Shown here: piece after piece, positions 22,129-33,230 of the stretch
Layout of the letters: every line of letters begins with the position of its first letter
Numbering within the stretch: the first letter of the stretch is position 1
NCBI GenBank assembly: GCA_021613535.1
Contig: CP075492.1
Span: 19,654,001-19,718,000 of the forward strand
Length of the DNA stretch: 64,000 nucleotides
Direction of reading: 5' to 3'
DNA from: Adineta vaga
Lineage: Eukaryota; Rotifera
Translations under genes and position numbers: made by a program
The notes under the pieces: generated by a model
Databases searched by the model: none
Seen by the model: the letters and a program-made list of their open reading frames with translations, nothing else
Told to the model about the DNA's origin: nothing

Positions 22129-22546
22129 TTATTTTGTAATTCGTTTACGGCATGAACTCCAATAAATGCATGTTCCATAGAAGGCACCTCTCCTGTTTTA
22201 GTTAGATTCCTCGGATAGATAAAAGTTCTTACCCAAATATAATAAAAAGACCATATAATTCAAGACAAATGCCAAATAATCCAGCGTTGAGAAATATCAA
22301 TATTAATCCACCAAAAAATACTAAGAGCCCTTTTAATCTTGGAGATTGTAGGTAGAAATAAAAAGCATGATTAGATTTAAAAATTAGAAGCACTCCGATG
22401 ATAGACACAATCTAAATAGAGAGAAAAAGCATTAAATAAAATGTTGAAATTCTTTTATTTATTTACTAACTTACAAATCCTACAATACTCAAAATCATCT
22501 CAGGAAAAGTCAATACGTTCGAGTGACAGTAAGATAACACTAAGTT
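22129..22546 (-). CDS. Small four-helix membrane protein resembling GOT1 (Golgi transport 1); 5' exon missing
   Basis: Three exons read cleanly: 22546-22475, 22411-22233 and 22189-22129. The joins are in frame and total 312 nt including TAA. They encode hydrophobic segments MILSIVGFIVSIIGVLLIF, GLLVFFGGLILIFLNAG and FGICLELYGLFIIFG. The middle carries YLQSPRLKG followed by FFGG, and the last segment carries a Leu-Glu-x-Tyr-Gly motif. This order (helix, basic loop with an RxKG-like motif, FxGG helix, ExYG helix) resembles GOT1, which acts in ER-Golgi vesicle traffic. The C-terminus (YGTCIYWSSCRKRITK) is basic and unlike typical GOT1. The exon at 22546 begins after an acceptor, so the first helix and start codon lie upstream and were not found. 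Individual exons are too short to stand out as frames. Confidence 0.45.
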
Positions 22547-22559
22547 CTAAAAATATCGT

Positions 22560-23647
22560 TTCTTTCTTGAAAATATAAATTTCTCTTATATTTATATAGC
22601 CGCATCTGCATGTAAATATGGTTTTTTTCCACGATGACAGTATCATGTGTCATCGAAATCAAGATAAATGTTAATTTTAGTTGGTATTTCTTTCATATTT
22701 TTTTTTCTTTTCTTCGAGTATGAGAATTTGATAAGAAGAGCGACACAAAATAGGAGTAATCGAAGAAGATGTCAAAAATACATATAGAAGAATAAGATGC
22801 ATATTCTCGTCTATTACACGTGTAATAGATATCTTGAGGGTTTTATTTCATATTTTATGTTGATATCAAGAAATAGTATCATAAAAATCGAGAATATAAA
22901 AGAACATAGTGTTTTCTTAAGCAAGACCTGAAAGAAAATGTTGAAGTTTTTAAGAGTAAAAATTTGCATCCCCTACTTCTCTTGCTCCATAGATCGTTAT
23001 CGACAGCCATGGGACACATTACAGTGTAACGAAATGCTTCTTTAAACACTATTTGGTAGAGCCAAAATTGAGAATTGTTAATGAATACTCAACGATGAGA
23101 TATAACGCTGCTGAGTTTTTTATATTTATTCAGCCAAATAAATATACACATAAAATGAATAATAATAAATAAGAACACATAAACTAATAGTAATACTATA
23201 ATAAGGGACTGTGAGACACTGCGAGTAGAACTGGAACAGATAAATATGTTTTATTATAGTGATATAGACCGATGCAGAAATAATAGGTATAGTATAGACT
23301 GATGGACTTCAGTTTGGTTCACATCAATTTAGGTTTGCTTCATATGACCTCAAAACAGTCAATCAACTAAAATTATTGAAAACTAAGGATATTTTCTTTA
23401 GAGCAAGATATATGGAAGAGTTTTATCAGTTTTATACTGATTTTTTCAAATTTTCCACCAAAAGTAAGATGATATTTCTTTTGGATCTAGATATTCATGT
23501 AGCGCTTCTCATACAAAATGTCTTCTAGAAAATGTTTTGTCATCAATAATAATTGAATCATAATTTCTCATAGATTCGATAACACTTGATTTTTTTTTCA
23601 GAAGATAGCTCTCGTCATTCTCCACAAAACTACATATCTAAATAACG
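22560..23647. other. AT-rich region without assigned gene
   Basis: Possible location of the first GOT1-like exon (22.55-22.75 kb). No open frame, RNA gene or clear repeat was recognised in the remainder. Confidence 0.35.
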
Positions 23648-23690
23648 CAGTGGCGTACGCAGAAATTTCGTAAGGGGGGGGGGGCATTTC
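23648..23690. repeat. hAT-like terminal sequence (one end only) with an 11-G run
   Basis: CAGTGGCGTACGCAG is of the type found at hAT transposon ends (CAGTGGCG…). It lies 254 bp beyond the stop codon of the hAT transposase on its 3' side, a plausible distance for the element terminus. A run of 11 G follows. I found no matching inverted end upstream of the gene, where a telomere-like foldback now lies. Confidence 0.5.
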
Positions 23691-24059
23691 TATAGAAACT
23701 GGAACTTATTGAGAGAGAATTTTTATCTCATGTTTGTACTGAAGTTCTTAGCATTCATCTATTAACTCCTATTTATAAAGTTGGCATGACGCATACTTCG
23801 TTTATGCTTATTTTTCATCAATCACTATGTTTCCGTTCATAATCAAATACAACACAATATCAGACAAAAAACAACATCATTTCAAAAAAAACTAATAAAG
23901 TTACTAGTAGAACCATCAAAAAACTGTTTTGTGTGTGTCATAATTAAAAAAGTTTGATTCGTCGATTTCCCTTGGCAAATTCAGCAACAATATCCTCTGG
24001 ATCAGTTGTCAATGTAAGACCTTTGTGAACATCATACATGTATTAGTCGAAAAGACGTT

Positions 24060-24515
24060 TCAACTATTCAACTTTTAATTCGAGTTTTAAACTATTCAAC
24101 TTCTAAATTTATAAGTTTATAATTCGAGTACTCGAGTTTTAAACTATTCAACTTCTAAATTTATAAGTTTATAATTCGAGTACTCGAGTTTTAAACTATT
24201 CAACTTCTAAATTTATAAGTTTATAATTCGAGTACTCGAGTTTTAAACTTATTCAACTTCTAAATTTATAAGTTTATAATTCGAGTACTCGAGTTTTAAA
24301 CTATTCAACTTCTAAATTTATAAGTTTATAGTTCGAGTACTCGAGTTTTAAACTATTCAACTTCTAAATTTATAAGTTTATAGTTCGAGTACTCGAGTTT
24401 TAAACTATTCAACTTCTAAATTTATAAGTTTATAGTTCGAGTACTCGAGTTTTAAACTATTCAACTTCTAAATTTATAAGTTTATAATTCGAGTACTCGA
24501 GTTTTAAACTACTGA
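24060..24515 (+). repeat. Left 52-bp tandem array
   Basis: About nine copies of a 52-bp AT-rich unit (CGAGTTTTAAACTATTCAAC … TTTATAATTCGAGTACT). Consecutive CTCGAG sites are 52 bp apart (24131, 24183, 24235), with one copy carrying an extra T. Each junction forms the palindrome CTCGAGTACTCGAG. It is the inverted partner of 25219-25683. Confidence 0.95.
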
Positions 24516-24627
24516 ACTTTTGAACTTTGAAAACTGAGATTCCGAATATAAAGGTTAACAACTTTTACACTTTCAGATTTGAACTGTCAAGTATGAAATT
24601 TAACATTTCAACTTTAGATTATAAATT

Positions 24628-25150
24628 TGAGGGTGTGGGTGCGGAGGTGGGTGTTGTAACCCGACGAGCAAAGTGAGGGTGTGGGAGTGGGTGTTGCACG
24701 GGAACAAGCAAAGTGAGGGTGCGGGGGTAAGTGCTGTAAGGCGACGAGCAAAGTGTGGGTGCGGAGGTAGGTGTTGTAACCCGACGAGCAAAGTGAGGGT
24801 GTGGGGGTGGGTGTTGCACGCGAACAAGCAAAGTAAGGGTGCGGGGATAAGTGCTGTGAGGCGACGAGCAAAGTGAGGGTGCGGGGGTAAGTGCTGTGAG
24901 GCGACGAGCAAAGTGTGGGTGCGGAGGTAGGTGTTGTAACCCGACGAGCAAAGTGAGGGTGTGGGGGTGGGTGTTGCACGCGAACAAGCAAAGTGAGGGT
25001 GCGGGGATAAGTGCTGTAAGGCGACGAGCAAAGTGTGGGTGCGGTGGTGGGTGTTGCAAGGGAACAAGCAAAGTGAGGCTGCGGGAGTTAGTGCTGTGAG
25101 GCGACGAGCAAAGTGAGGGTGTGGGTGTTGCAAGGGAACAGCCCAAGTGA
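24628..25150 (+). repeat. 40-bp G-rich minisatellite with A-B-C higher-order order
   Basis: About twelve phased units of exactly 40 bp start AAGTGAGGGTG and end in GACGAGCA or GAACAAGCA (starts at 24671, 24711, 24751, 24791 and so on to 25071). Three subtypes differ in their second half (GTTGCACG.GAACAAGCA, GCTGTGAGGCGACGAGCA, GTTGTAACCCGACGAGCA). They recur largely in the order A-B-C, giving a 120-bp higher-order period. Because 40 is not a multiple of three and the unit lacks stops on the minus strand, all three minus frames are open for about 500 bp. I treat these frames as non-coding. The G-rich half matches the telomere-like repeat. Confidence 0.95.
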
Positions 25151-25218
25151 GTGTGCAGGGGTAGAAGCGAAGTGCTCAATCATGGTTTCACCTAGCCAGC
25201 TTTTTTCGAGCTGAACAG

Positions 25219-25683
25219 TTTAAAACTCGAGTACTCGAATTATAAACTTATAAGTTTAGAAGTTGAATAGTTTAAAACTCGAGTACTCGAATTATAAACT
25301 TATAAATTTAGAAGTTGAATAGTTTAAAACTCGAGTACTCGAATTATAAACTTATAAATTTAGAAGTTGAATAGTTTAAAACTCGAGTACTCGAATTATA
25401 AACTTATAAATTTAGAAGTTGAATAGTTTAAAACTCGAGTACTCGAATTATAAACTTATAAATTTAGAAGTTGAATAGTTTAAAACTCGAGTACTCGAAT
25501 TATAAACTTATAAATTTAGAAGTTGAATAGTTTAAAACTCGAGTACTCGAATTATAAACTTATAAATTTAGAAGTTGAATAGTTTAAAACTCGAGTACTC
25601 GAATTATAAACTTATAAATTTAGAAGTTGAATAGTTTAAAACTCGAGTACTCGAATTATAAACTTATAAATTTAGAAGTTGAA
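25219..25683 (-). repeat. Right 52-bp tandem array, inverted relative to the left one
   Basis: About nine copies of the reverse complement of the left unit (GTTTAAAACTCGAGTACTCG …) with spacing of exactly 52 bp (25225, 25277). Unit sequences are highly uniform, more so than in old satellites. Together with the left array it can form a hairpin stem of about 460 bp. Confidence 0.95.
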
Positions 25684-28537
25684 GAAGAAGTTTTATACTC
25701 GAATCGAATTAACGATTTCTACACTACTCTGTGAACATGTAGTAATACCAGAGCACTAAGTCGTTCATCACCCATAGAATTTCTGAGATAAGTTTTTACG
25801 AGTTTCAAGACAGAAAACGATCGCTCAGCAGTGGCTACAGAAATCGGTAAAGTAGCAAAGATAGTCAGAAGACGATATATGTTCGGATAGAAGTCACGTT
25901 GACTATATGTTAGTTTAAGAACTTCACCAATAGTAGATGGTAAGTTATTATCGGAACGTTTTCGCCAGATATTTTGCCACATTTCAAATTCACTTTCAAG
26001 CACCAGGAAGTTATCCGAAATTCAATCTTCTTTATAGAATTCAAACGTATTCTTCACGTCGTCAAATTCAATTTCTTTGACATTGTTGGGCATCAATTTT
26101 GAAATTTTCGCTGCAAGTTTTTGGTGAACAGAAAACCGTGGACCTAGTTCATCAACTGCACTGGAGATAAAAGATTGATAGATTAAGTCGAAGAATGAAC
26201 GTGGTGTCGTTTTCTTTCGACGTGACAATTGATATGGAATGTCATGATCCAACGCAAATTGAACTAGATCATTGTGCAATTTGTCCATATTGTCATTATT
26301 CATAAGCTCGACTAAATACAATGTAAGTTCTTCAATGTTATCGTAACATTCAACAATATCACACGTTGGTGATTGAAGACTTTCAGTATATGGTTTAGTG
26401 AGTGCAAAGACACGAGAGACAATGATAAGTGGAGTGATAAACTCGATGTCTGATGAGATTGATTTGTAGTATGCAGCAGCAAGAGCCGATGTGTCACTAT
26501 CACCATGAGCAGCCAAATGTTCGAGTACAATTAGTATCGAACCGAATAATTGTCTGAATACTAGAATAGCCGATTGTTTGTCGACCCAACTATATTTTGA
26601 AAGAAATCACATCGAATTGAAAAAATAGATCAATCTTCTGGATTCTTACCGTGTTTCGCACATTTTGATGAGTGTGTGATGATGTTGATGGTTTTGATTG
26701 GAAACTGTCGCTTCCACAGCAGCTTTAAACATCATTTTTCGTTTTGGAGACTTGTTGATAAATTTGATTATACTTTTAATGGTACCAAAAAACGATTTTA
26801 CATTGGATTCATCGCATGAATTTTTCAGTACTAGATCAAGAGAATGGTTTGAGCAATGTATGTATATTGCTCGTGGAGATTGATCGGAAATTAATTTCTG
26901 GACACCACCTAATCGACCAGACATTACATGAGCACCATCATAACCTTGTCCTAGAAAAGAAAACATCTTTGAAAATTCTGAAAAATCATCAAGTTCTTTC
27001 TTTCATTGAAATATCTAACATAACATAACTCATCGGCTGTACCTTTGCACAAAGTATCATAATACAACGAAGAAATCTTTAGTGTAGAATATTACCTCTA
27101 ATAAGATCAATACTGAGACCAATAATTTTCAAAAACTCGCACATTTTATTGGCCACGGCAATTGCAGTAAGGTTTTCCAGAGGAATAAAGCCCAAAAAAA
27201 CTTCATGAATGAATTCACCACTAGCGTCAGGTTCCGACGAGACGTATCGGACCGATATTGACAGTTGTTCACGACCGGAGATATCTGATGTTTCATCAGC
27301 CAACAACGAATAAAAAAGTCGTTTCTCGATAAGTTCACGGATAAGTTTCGCTCGCACAATTCGAGCTGAGAGTATGATCAATTCATTTTGGATTCGAGGA
27401 CTCAAATAACTGGCATTCTTCGCACACATTTGTAGATGTTTGGCAAGAACAGTATCTCCCGCTTCAGCACGAAAAGCAATTAAGTTTTTGAAATTGCCTT
27501 GATGTAGATTTACATCACATGGTAATCCATCATCATCATGACCACGTAATGCCATATTTTGACCAGCTAAAAACAAAAGTCATTTCACAATGCTCACTAA
27601 TATTTTTCTGTTTTCCATCTGTTGATTCAGATCGGCAACGTTCAGCAAATTATCAATATCCGAGTTTGGATCTGTACGACGAATAATAAATTCGTTGGCT
27701 TGCGTCGTTGAATACTTGTGATATTGTGTCCTTTCGTGGTTCCTCAAATAGGTCGTTGCTTCTTTGAGAAAGGAACCGGAAAGTGGCTTATTTACTAAAT
27801 GACCAAGTTGATTTTGGGCTGGATCAGCATAAGAAGATGTGCGTCGAAATAAAACACAATATCGACACATAACACCATTAAGTTTAGCTGAATATGAGAG
27901 CCATGGAAAGTCAACTAGCCACTTTGGAACACATACTGAACGAGAGTGTCCTTTAAGATCAATTTTGGATACTTGTAAGATGATGATGGAATCCAAGGTT
28001 TCTTGAGTACATCATATATTCGAGTGGCATCATGTTCAGTTAGGGAGATACCGACAAAATGACCTTTAGTATAAACAAATGAAAAGTACATTAGATTATT
28101 TTTTATTGTTTATTGACAGTGACTAACCGATACCGTTAGGATCAGACACATCGATAAGTGATGGAGTTGCAACTGTCGAATTCGATGAGATAATTGGTAG
28201 AACACAAGAATCACGGTCTTGCTCGTCGATGATAGAGGGTTCAGAGTTTTTCGTTGGAGTCGACAACGACACTGTTCCTTGCAAATGAAATACCGGTGGT
28301 GTTGTTGGTTCTGTTGTTGATAATGTTAATTGGGATGGTGTCGACATCATTGTTGGTGCTAATGCAATTGCTGTAGATGGAGAAATCGATGATGGTGACG
28401 TAAGAACTGATGACGATGGTAATGTGGAAGATGCAATATCTTCATCAGAATGACGTCTTCTCTTGTTTGCACTTGAAAAACGCTCTTGGAGACTTAGTTG
28501 TCTACTCATCTTATCTGAAAAACTCGCAGTACAATTT

Positions 28538-28658
28538 GAGGGTGTGGGTGTGGGTGTGGGTGGGTGTGGGTGTGGGTGGGTGTGGGTGTAGACGCGAGCA
28601 AAGAAGAACACTTAGCCAAAACCCACACCCACATCCACCCCACACCCTCACGCACACT
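28538..28658. repeat. Telomere-like foldback repeat, copy 5 (largest)
   Basis: The G-rich arm (GAGGGTGTGGGTGTGGGTG repeated with GGGTGTGGG) is about 50 bp and the C-rich arm (ACCCACACCCACATCCACCC …) about 35 bp. The spacer CGCGAGCAAAGAAGAACACT resembles the non-G part of the 40-bp minisatellite unit (CGCGAACAAGCAAAGTGA). It lies immediately upstream of the hAT start codon and may have replaced the 5' end of that element. Confidence 0.8.
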
Positions 28659-28699
28659 CTCCAGATGAAGTGGAGTCATTTCAAGAGACGATCACATTG

Positions 28700-29424
28700 A
28701 GATATCATGTTTATGAATATGTCTAACACGTCTATGTTTATTGTAGAGAAAACAAAGTTTTGTTAATTTATATCTTCTGGACTTATTATTAAATAAATCA
28801 TTACACTTTGGTGTTGCTCGGACAGTTTCCATGGTTTCTTATTGATTGATATCGACTACAATGTTTTTACTTACAGAAAGGTCCAAAGAATCTAAATCAA
28901 TCTTTCGCTCATCTATGTCGTGTTAAATCAAAGAAAAGAAAACGTATATTCTCGTCTTTTTTGTCGATGATCGATGAAAGCTGGTGGGATAGTAAATGAG
29001 TCTAAACTATTAAATTTTTCAATATTTTCAAATGACAGATACTCTCAAATTTGATATCTTGGATAAATATAACCATGTTCATGACAACGAGAGTTGAAAA
29101 AATACAGATGTGGATGTGGGCGTAGATAGAATGAATATCCGCATCCTCTCTCTCACCCAAATTCAACGAAAATATTTCTATGTATATTGATTATTCATCA
29201 CAGTTTATACCCGATGTTCATTATATGCTCTAACTCATCCAATCAAATCGTTGTATGAGGAACTACTTTACTTGTACAAAGAGAGAAGAGATATATTAAC
29301 AAGTTTGTTTATCTTCGACACCTTTATGATGAATTCTGACTATGATCGAGTTTATTTTTAATGAATCAGTTGAATAATTATCAAGAGTAAAAAAACAAAT
29401 GAGAGAAATTCTTTTGATATTTTG
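28700..29424. other. Intergenic region with a small telomere-like foldback
   Basis: AT-rich, no gene seen. At 29107-29160 a short foldback has GATGTGGGCG on one side and CGCATCCTCTCTCTCACCC on the other. Confidence 0.5.
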
Positions 29425-32400
29425 TTACCATACAACACATTTATTCTTTCGACTGTTTCCTTGACCTGATTTACATCCAAATACACGATCAAATTCGGCA
29501 AAATTCGATGTTGAACCAATTACTCTATACAAGAAAAGTACTCAATTAATAAAATGATTTGTACAAATTATGATAAAAAAAAATGCACCTGAATTTAGTT
29601 GGTGAATGTGAATCTGTCAAAATGTATTTTTTTGCCGTTTGATCTGTCAATTTCGAACACCATATTGAACCAAAATTCAAGAAAAACATTTGTTCTGCAG
29701 AATATTTCGTTAAACCTGGTAGTTTCTTATCAACATTTTTATTCATATGTGCCCATTTTTGATAAGCCTAAAACATATAGAAAATAATATTTAAATTTAT
29801 TGAGTATTGAACTCACATAAAAAGCTTCTTTCAATCCACCATTATCAGCAATATTTTCACCTAAAGTTAGTTTTCCATTCACCTAAATACAAAGATAAAC
29901 ATGAATTCTATAATTATACATAAACAAATTACTGTCATATTAATTTGAACTAGTGAATAATTATTATACTGTTCAATCATACATTTTGTTAAATTATTAA
30001 ATCTATCAATTGTGTTATTTGTCCACCAAGAACGTCTATTACCATTCTGATCAAATTGTCGACCAAGATTATCAAATCCATGTGTTAATTCATGACCAAC
30101 AATTGTACCAATACCTACAATTGAAATAAATGAAAACTTTTCTATCTCAACAATCAAATAGAATTTGAACGAACCACCATAATTCAAATATCTAAAAAAA
30201 CAAAACAAAAGAAATATTCAATCTTAATTAAAACAAACAATTTCACTTTACTTTGGTGCATCTTTATGAAAGAAAGGTGTTTGAAGAATGGCAGCAGTAA
30301 AAGCTAAAATAAAATAGATATAAAATATTATTAAATGAATTATTTAATGTAATTACTAATATCATTAAATGCAAAACGATAATAAGCATTGACATCAGTA
30401 GGAAGAATATATTCCCAAATTTTTCGATCAATAGATTCACGAAGTTTATGAAGACTATTTTTAACATTTAATTGTAACATTAATAAAACATTTTGAATAT
30501 ACGATGAATTAAATTTATACTAAATTCAAAAGATAATTATAAATCGAAAACAAATCTATTCTCTTATACTTCAGCATATTTATATTCTAAATCTTTCATA
30601 TTATCATTATTTAATCCATCAGGATATCCAATTCTTTCTGTTATCAATTGAATCTATATAAGTGTTGATATTTTTTCAATAGAAAAATAATATTAATTAT
30701 TCAACATACTTTTTCTATTGCCACACGTTTCGAATTAGTTTCCATCCATGTAGTTTGATTAATCATTTCAATAAAAATTAATCGAATATTTTTAATCATA
30801 TCAATAGCCTAAATTAAAAGAATTTATAAGAAAAAGAATAACTATATGATTAAGAAATTTACTTGTTGACGAGTTGTTTCATCAAATCTTTTCTTAATAT
30901 AAAGTCTAGATATAACCATACCCATATTTTTATTAATAAAAGTAGCACATGCATAAGAACGAGATTTTCCAATCATTGAACCTTTGATAACGTGGATAAA
31001 TTCTTGTTTTATAGAACGAAATCGTTTTGGCATATGATCAATTTGATTCATTATAAAACGCCAAATTAAATAATTTTGAATAATACGTGGAGAATTTTGT
31101 TCAAGAATCTTCGAAATATTTTGTAAAACTTGCAATTCACTGATATGAATTATATCTGTATTAATAAGAGTTACATTTCCAAGAAGATAAATACGTCGAA
31201 GATATTCAGAAAAATTGAAATATCCTGATTTATTCATTAGAATCGAAAGATTATTAAAAGTTGTACGATTAAATAATGAACCAGATCGTTGAGCTTTGCT
31301 CAAGAAAGACTAAAATGAATTTATAAAATTATATATATTATATTCATAGAAAAGTGAGTACTTGAGCAATGGATTTTTCAAAGTTGAATATATTATCAAT
31401 ATCAATATCATTTATTGATATATCATTATTCAATGCTATAATGATATTTCTCATGAATTGTCGATAACTTTTTGTAATTTTAGTATCGTTTATATAATAA
31501 CTACGATCTTCTAAACCTAAATTACCTTGACCTATCTAAAATATTTATAATTTTAAAAGAGATTATTTTCATAATTTCTACTAACATAAATACAAGGAAT
31601 AGATGAATTATTCTGATCGATATAAGTCAATACATTAAATAATGTAAATCCATTATATTGAGTCAATTTAATTGATACATTCATTAAATTATATGTTGAT
31701 TCATTCCATGTTGATTGTTGTAAAATTGGCCAATCACCAAATTCATTTTTAATCAATGATAATATTTCATTAATACCATCTCTTTCAATATTACTTTCAT
31801 TAATACATGAAGAATATAAATTACGAACATTTGTAACCGAATTAAGTTCAATAGTTTCATTGATAGATGATGTTGAAAGAAGATCTAATAATATAAAAGT
31901 ATAAAAATAAAATATAAAACATGTTTTTTAGTGTACTCAAAAAGTGAGTACACTACTATAATCGGTCTGTGTGTCCGTCCGGCCGTCCGTTTACACGATA
32001 ACTCTTCACAACTACATTCGATTGAGCTGAAACTTTGTGCACATAATTGTCTCATCAATATCTCGGTCGAGTTCGAAGATGAGAATGATCTCTCAAGAAA
32101 TGGCTGAGTTATCGAAAAAATTGTCATTTTTGACCAGACCATCTCTGAGGGGGGGATACAGGGTTTTTTTGAAAAAACATTTTCTCTCAAAATTATTTAA
32201 AACATGTATGAATCGACTCAGTTTTTAACGCTGATTCCGAATCTGATATTGGTTTTGAGTCAAATCATAGTTTACTAAGGAAAAATGCTTAAAAAAGGTC
32301 TCAAAATGCGCAAAAACTGTATTTTAACACCGAATTGCCTAAATACGTTTCATATGATCTGTATTTTGGGAGTTTCCCAAATCGTTAGTTTTGTAGCTAG

Positions 32401-33230
32401 GCAGAAGGACTATCAAAAGAGAAAAACCTGATCTTCAAACCTATTGATACTGATGATCTGTTATGAAAATGCTGATATGTGTATCAATCATAGATCTTTT
32501 ATAGATTCATGAGGTTGCATATAACCGTTATTCCGATAGATTCCAATAGAAAAATTCCTTCATAACTCAACATGAAAAATCTTGGTCATAGAAAAATTTC
32601 TCATGGTAATTTTGATGCGTAGACATTCTAGAATGGTTCATCTCTCCCATACACTTTTTGCAGTACACATAACTCTCGGATAAAATCCGAAGTTTCCGCA
32701 TTTATTTATTTTTACCAATAATATCATAAATAACTTGAGTTTGTAAAGTTTCGAATATATGTAGATAACTATCTAAATAAAAAAGAATAATGAATTAGTT
32801 TTTATTATAATCATATTTACTATCTTCTGGTATGCGAGCATTTTTAATCCATTTACCACAAGAAAATTCATAGAAATTTTCACATGGATCAATAGTTTCA
32901 TCAATACTTTCAAGTAAATAATTTGCTAAAATAAGAGAAAATAAATTGTATTTATTAACTATATAATATTATTAATTAACCTGTTTTAATACAATATGGA
33001 GTTGTACATAGATCAATTGTATCATTTATTAATTGATAATCTTGTGTTTTATTCCGTTTAAGACCAAATAAAATAGCTAATACAATTGTTGTAATAATGA
33101 AAAGAATAGTTATAATACTGAGAAATATTATAAACCATTTCCATTTTAACAATTGTCTAAATATGTTTTTATAAAGTTCTCTTGATTTACTCGAAAGTAT
33201 CACTTACTGTTTCGACACATTGTTTTCCAT
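29425..33230 (-). CDS. M13 family zinc metalloprotease (neprilysin/endothelin-converting-enzyme-like)
   Basis: This is a type II membrane ectopeptidase gene of more than ten short exons. The N-terminal part has a cytosolic tail, one transmembrane helix ([20 protein letters not shown]), then the ectodomain start [13 protein letters not shown] and [14 protein letters not shown], typical of M13. The catalytic exon (about 30030-30130) carries the zinc motif HELTH in [10 protein letters not shown]. The third zinc ligand is in GENIADNGG (about 29850-29870). The protein ends CVVW at TAA 29425-29427, the conserved M13 C-terminus. The active-site motifs are intact, so it should cleave small extracellular peptides. 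An ATG at 33228-33230 fits only if a 27-nt intron (33207-33181) is spliced, so the start is tentative. One intron (about 32707-31889) is swollen to over 800 bp by an inserted repeat. Confidence 0.8.
31930..32668. mobile_element. Nonautonomous element inside an M13 intron
   Basis: The oversized intron contains a unit bounded by approximate inverted ends (GTGTACTCAAAAAGTG on the left and the complement of GTGTACTGCAAAAAGTGTAT on the right). The interior includes GTGTCCGTCCGGCCGTCCG, of a type common in dispersed animal repeats. A stretch near 32230 (GATTCCGAATCTGA) also occurs in the 332-bp inverted repeat at 17.4/20.2 kb. No coding capacity is seen. Confidence 0.55.

Larger units (their letters stand above)
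24033..25729. mobile_element. Foldback element (FB-like) with 9-bp target duplication, inserted in the hAT gene
   Basis: The 1,697-bp insert is bounded by the direct repeat TGTGAACAT (24024-24032 and 25730-25738). The hAT reading frame resumes when the insert and one repeat copy are removed. Inside are an array of 52-bp units (24060-24515), a 40-bp G-rich minisatellite (about 24628-25150) and the inverted 52-bp array (25219-25683). The extreme ends are only weakly inverted (TGTATTAGTCG against TGTAGAAATCG). Drosophila FB elements have this architecture (inverted arrays of short tandem repeats around a centre) and 9-bp duplications, as do Mutator-like elements. No transposase is encoded, so it must depend on a source elsewhere. 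Confidence 0.85.
23944..28509 (-). pseudogene. hAT-family transposase (zinc-finger MYM/DUF4371 type), decayed and split by an insertion
   Basis: On the minus strand: a disordered Ser/Thr-rich start (MSRQLSLQERF, 28509); an intron 28127-28064; a TTF-type finger region (MCRYCVLF, LRNHERTQYH); DUF4371 with FLAGQNMALRGHDDDG and LLADETSDISG; an intron 27095-26951; GQGYDGAHVMSG and HCSNHSLDLVL; and the hAT dimerisation end (ISVATAERSFSVLKLVKTYL). The protein should cut and paste DNA. Breaks are a one-base loss in an A run near 27965, an in-frame TGA at 27580-27582 and an in-frame TGA at 26022-26024. After LLHVHR (25730) the frame is interrupted by a 1.7-kb foldback insertion. The true C-terminus resumes at 24032 as VHKGLTLTTDPEDIVAEF and ends at TAA 23944-23946. 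The gene is non-functional. Confidence 0.85.

Noticed and set aside
24600-25179. Three overlapping minus-strand frames of 125-186 residues and two plus-strand frames across the minisatellite
   Set aside because: They are a consequence of a stop-free 40-bp unit whose length is not a multiple of three; composition is pure repeat and no domain is present.
24060-25683. Regularly spaced repeats as a CRISPR array
   Set aside because: Units are contiguous 52-bp and 40-bp tandem repeats without unique spacers, and the genome is eukaryotic.
27567-27597. A 31-bp intron in the hAT gene hiding the TGA at 27580
   Set aside because: Removing it breaks the frame, whereas reading straight through keeps the conserved NRKIL…FLAGQNMALRGH phrase in one frame with a single stop.
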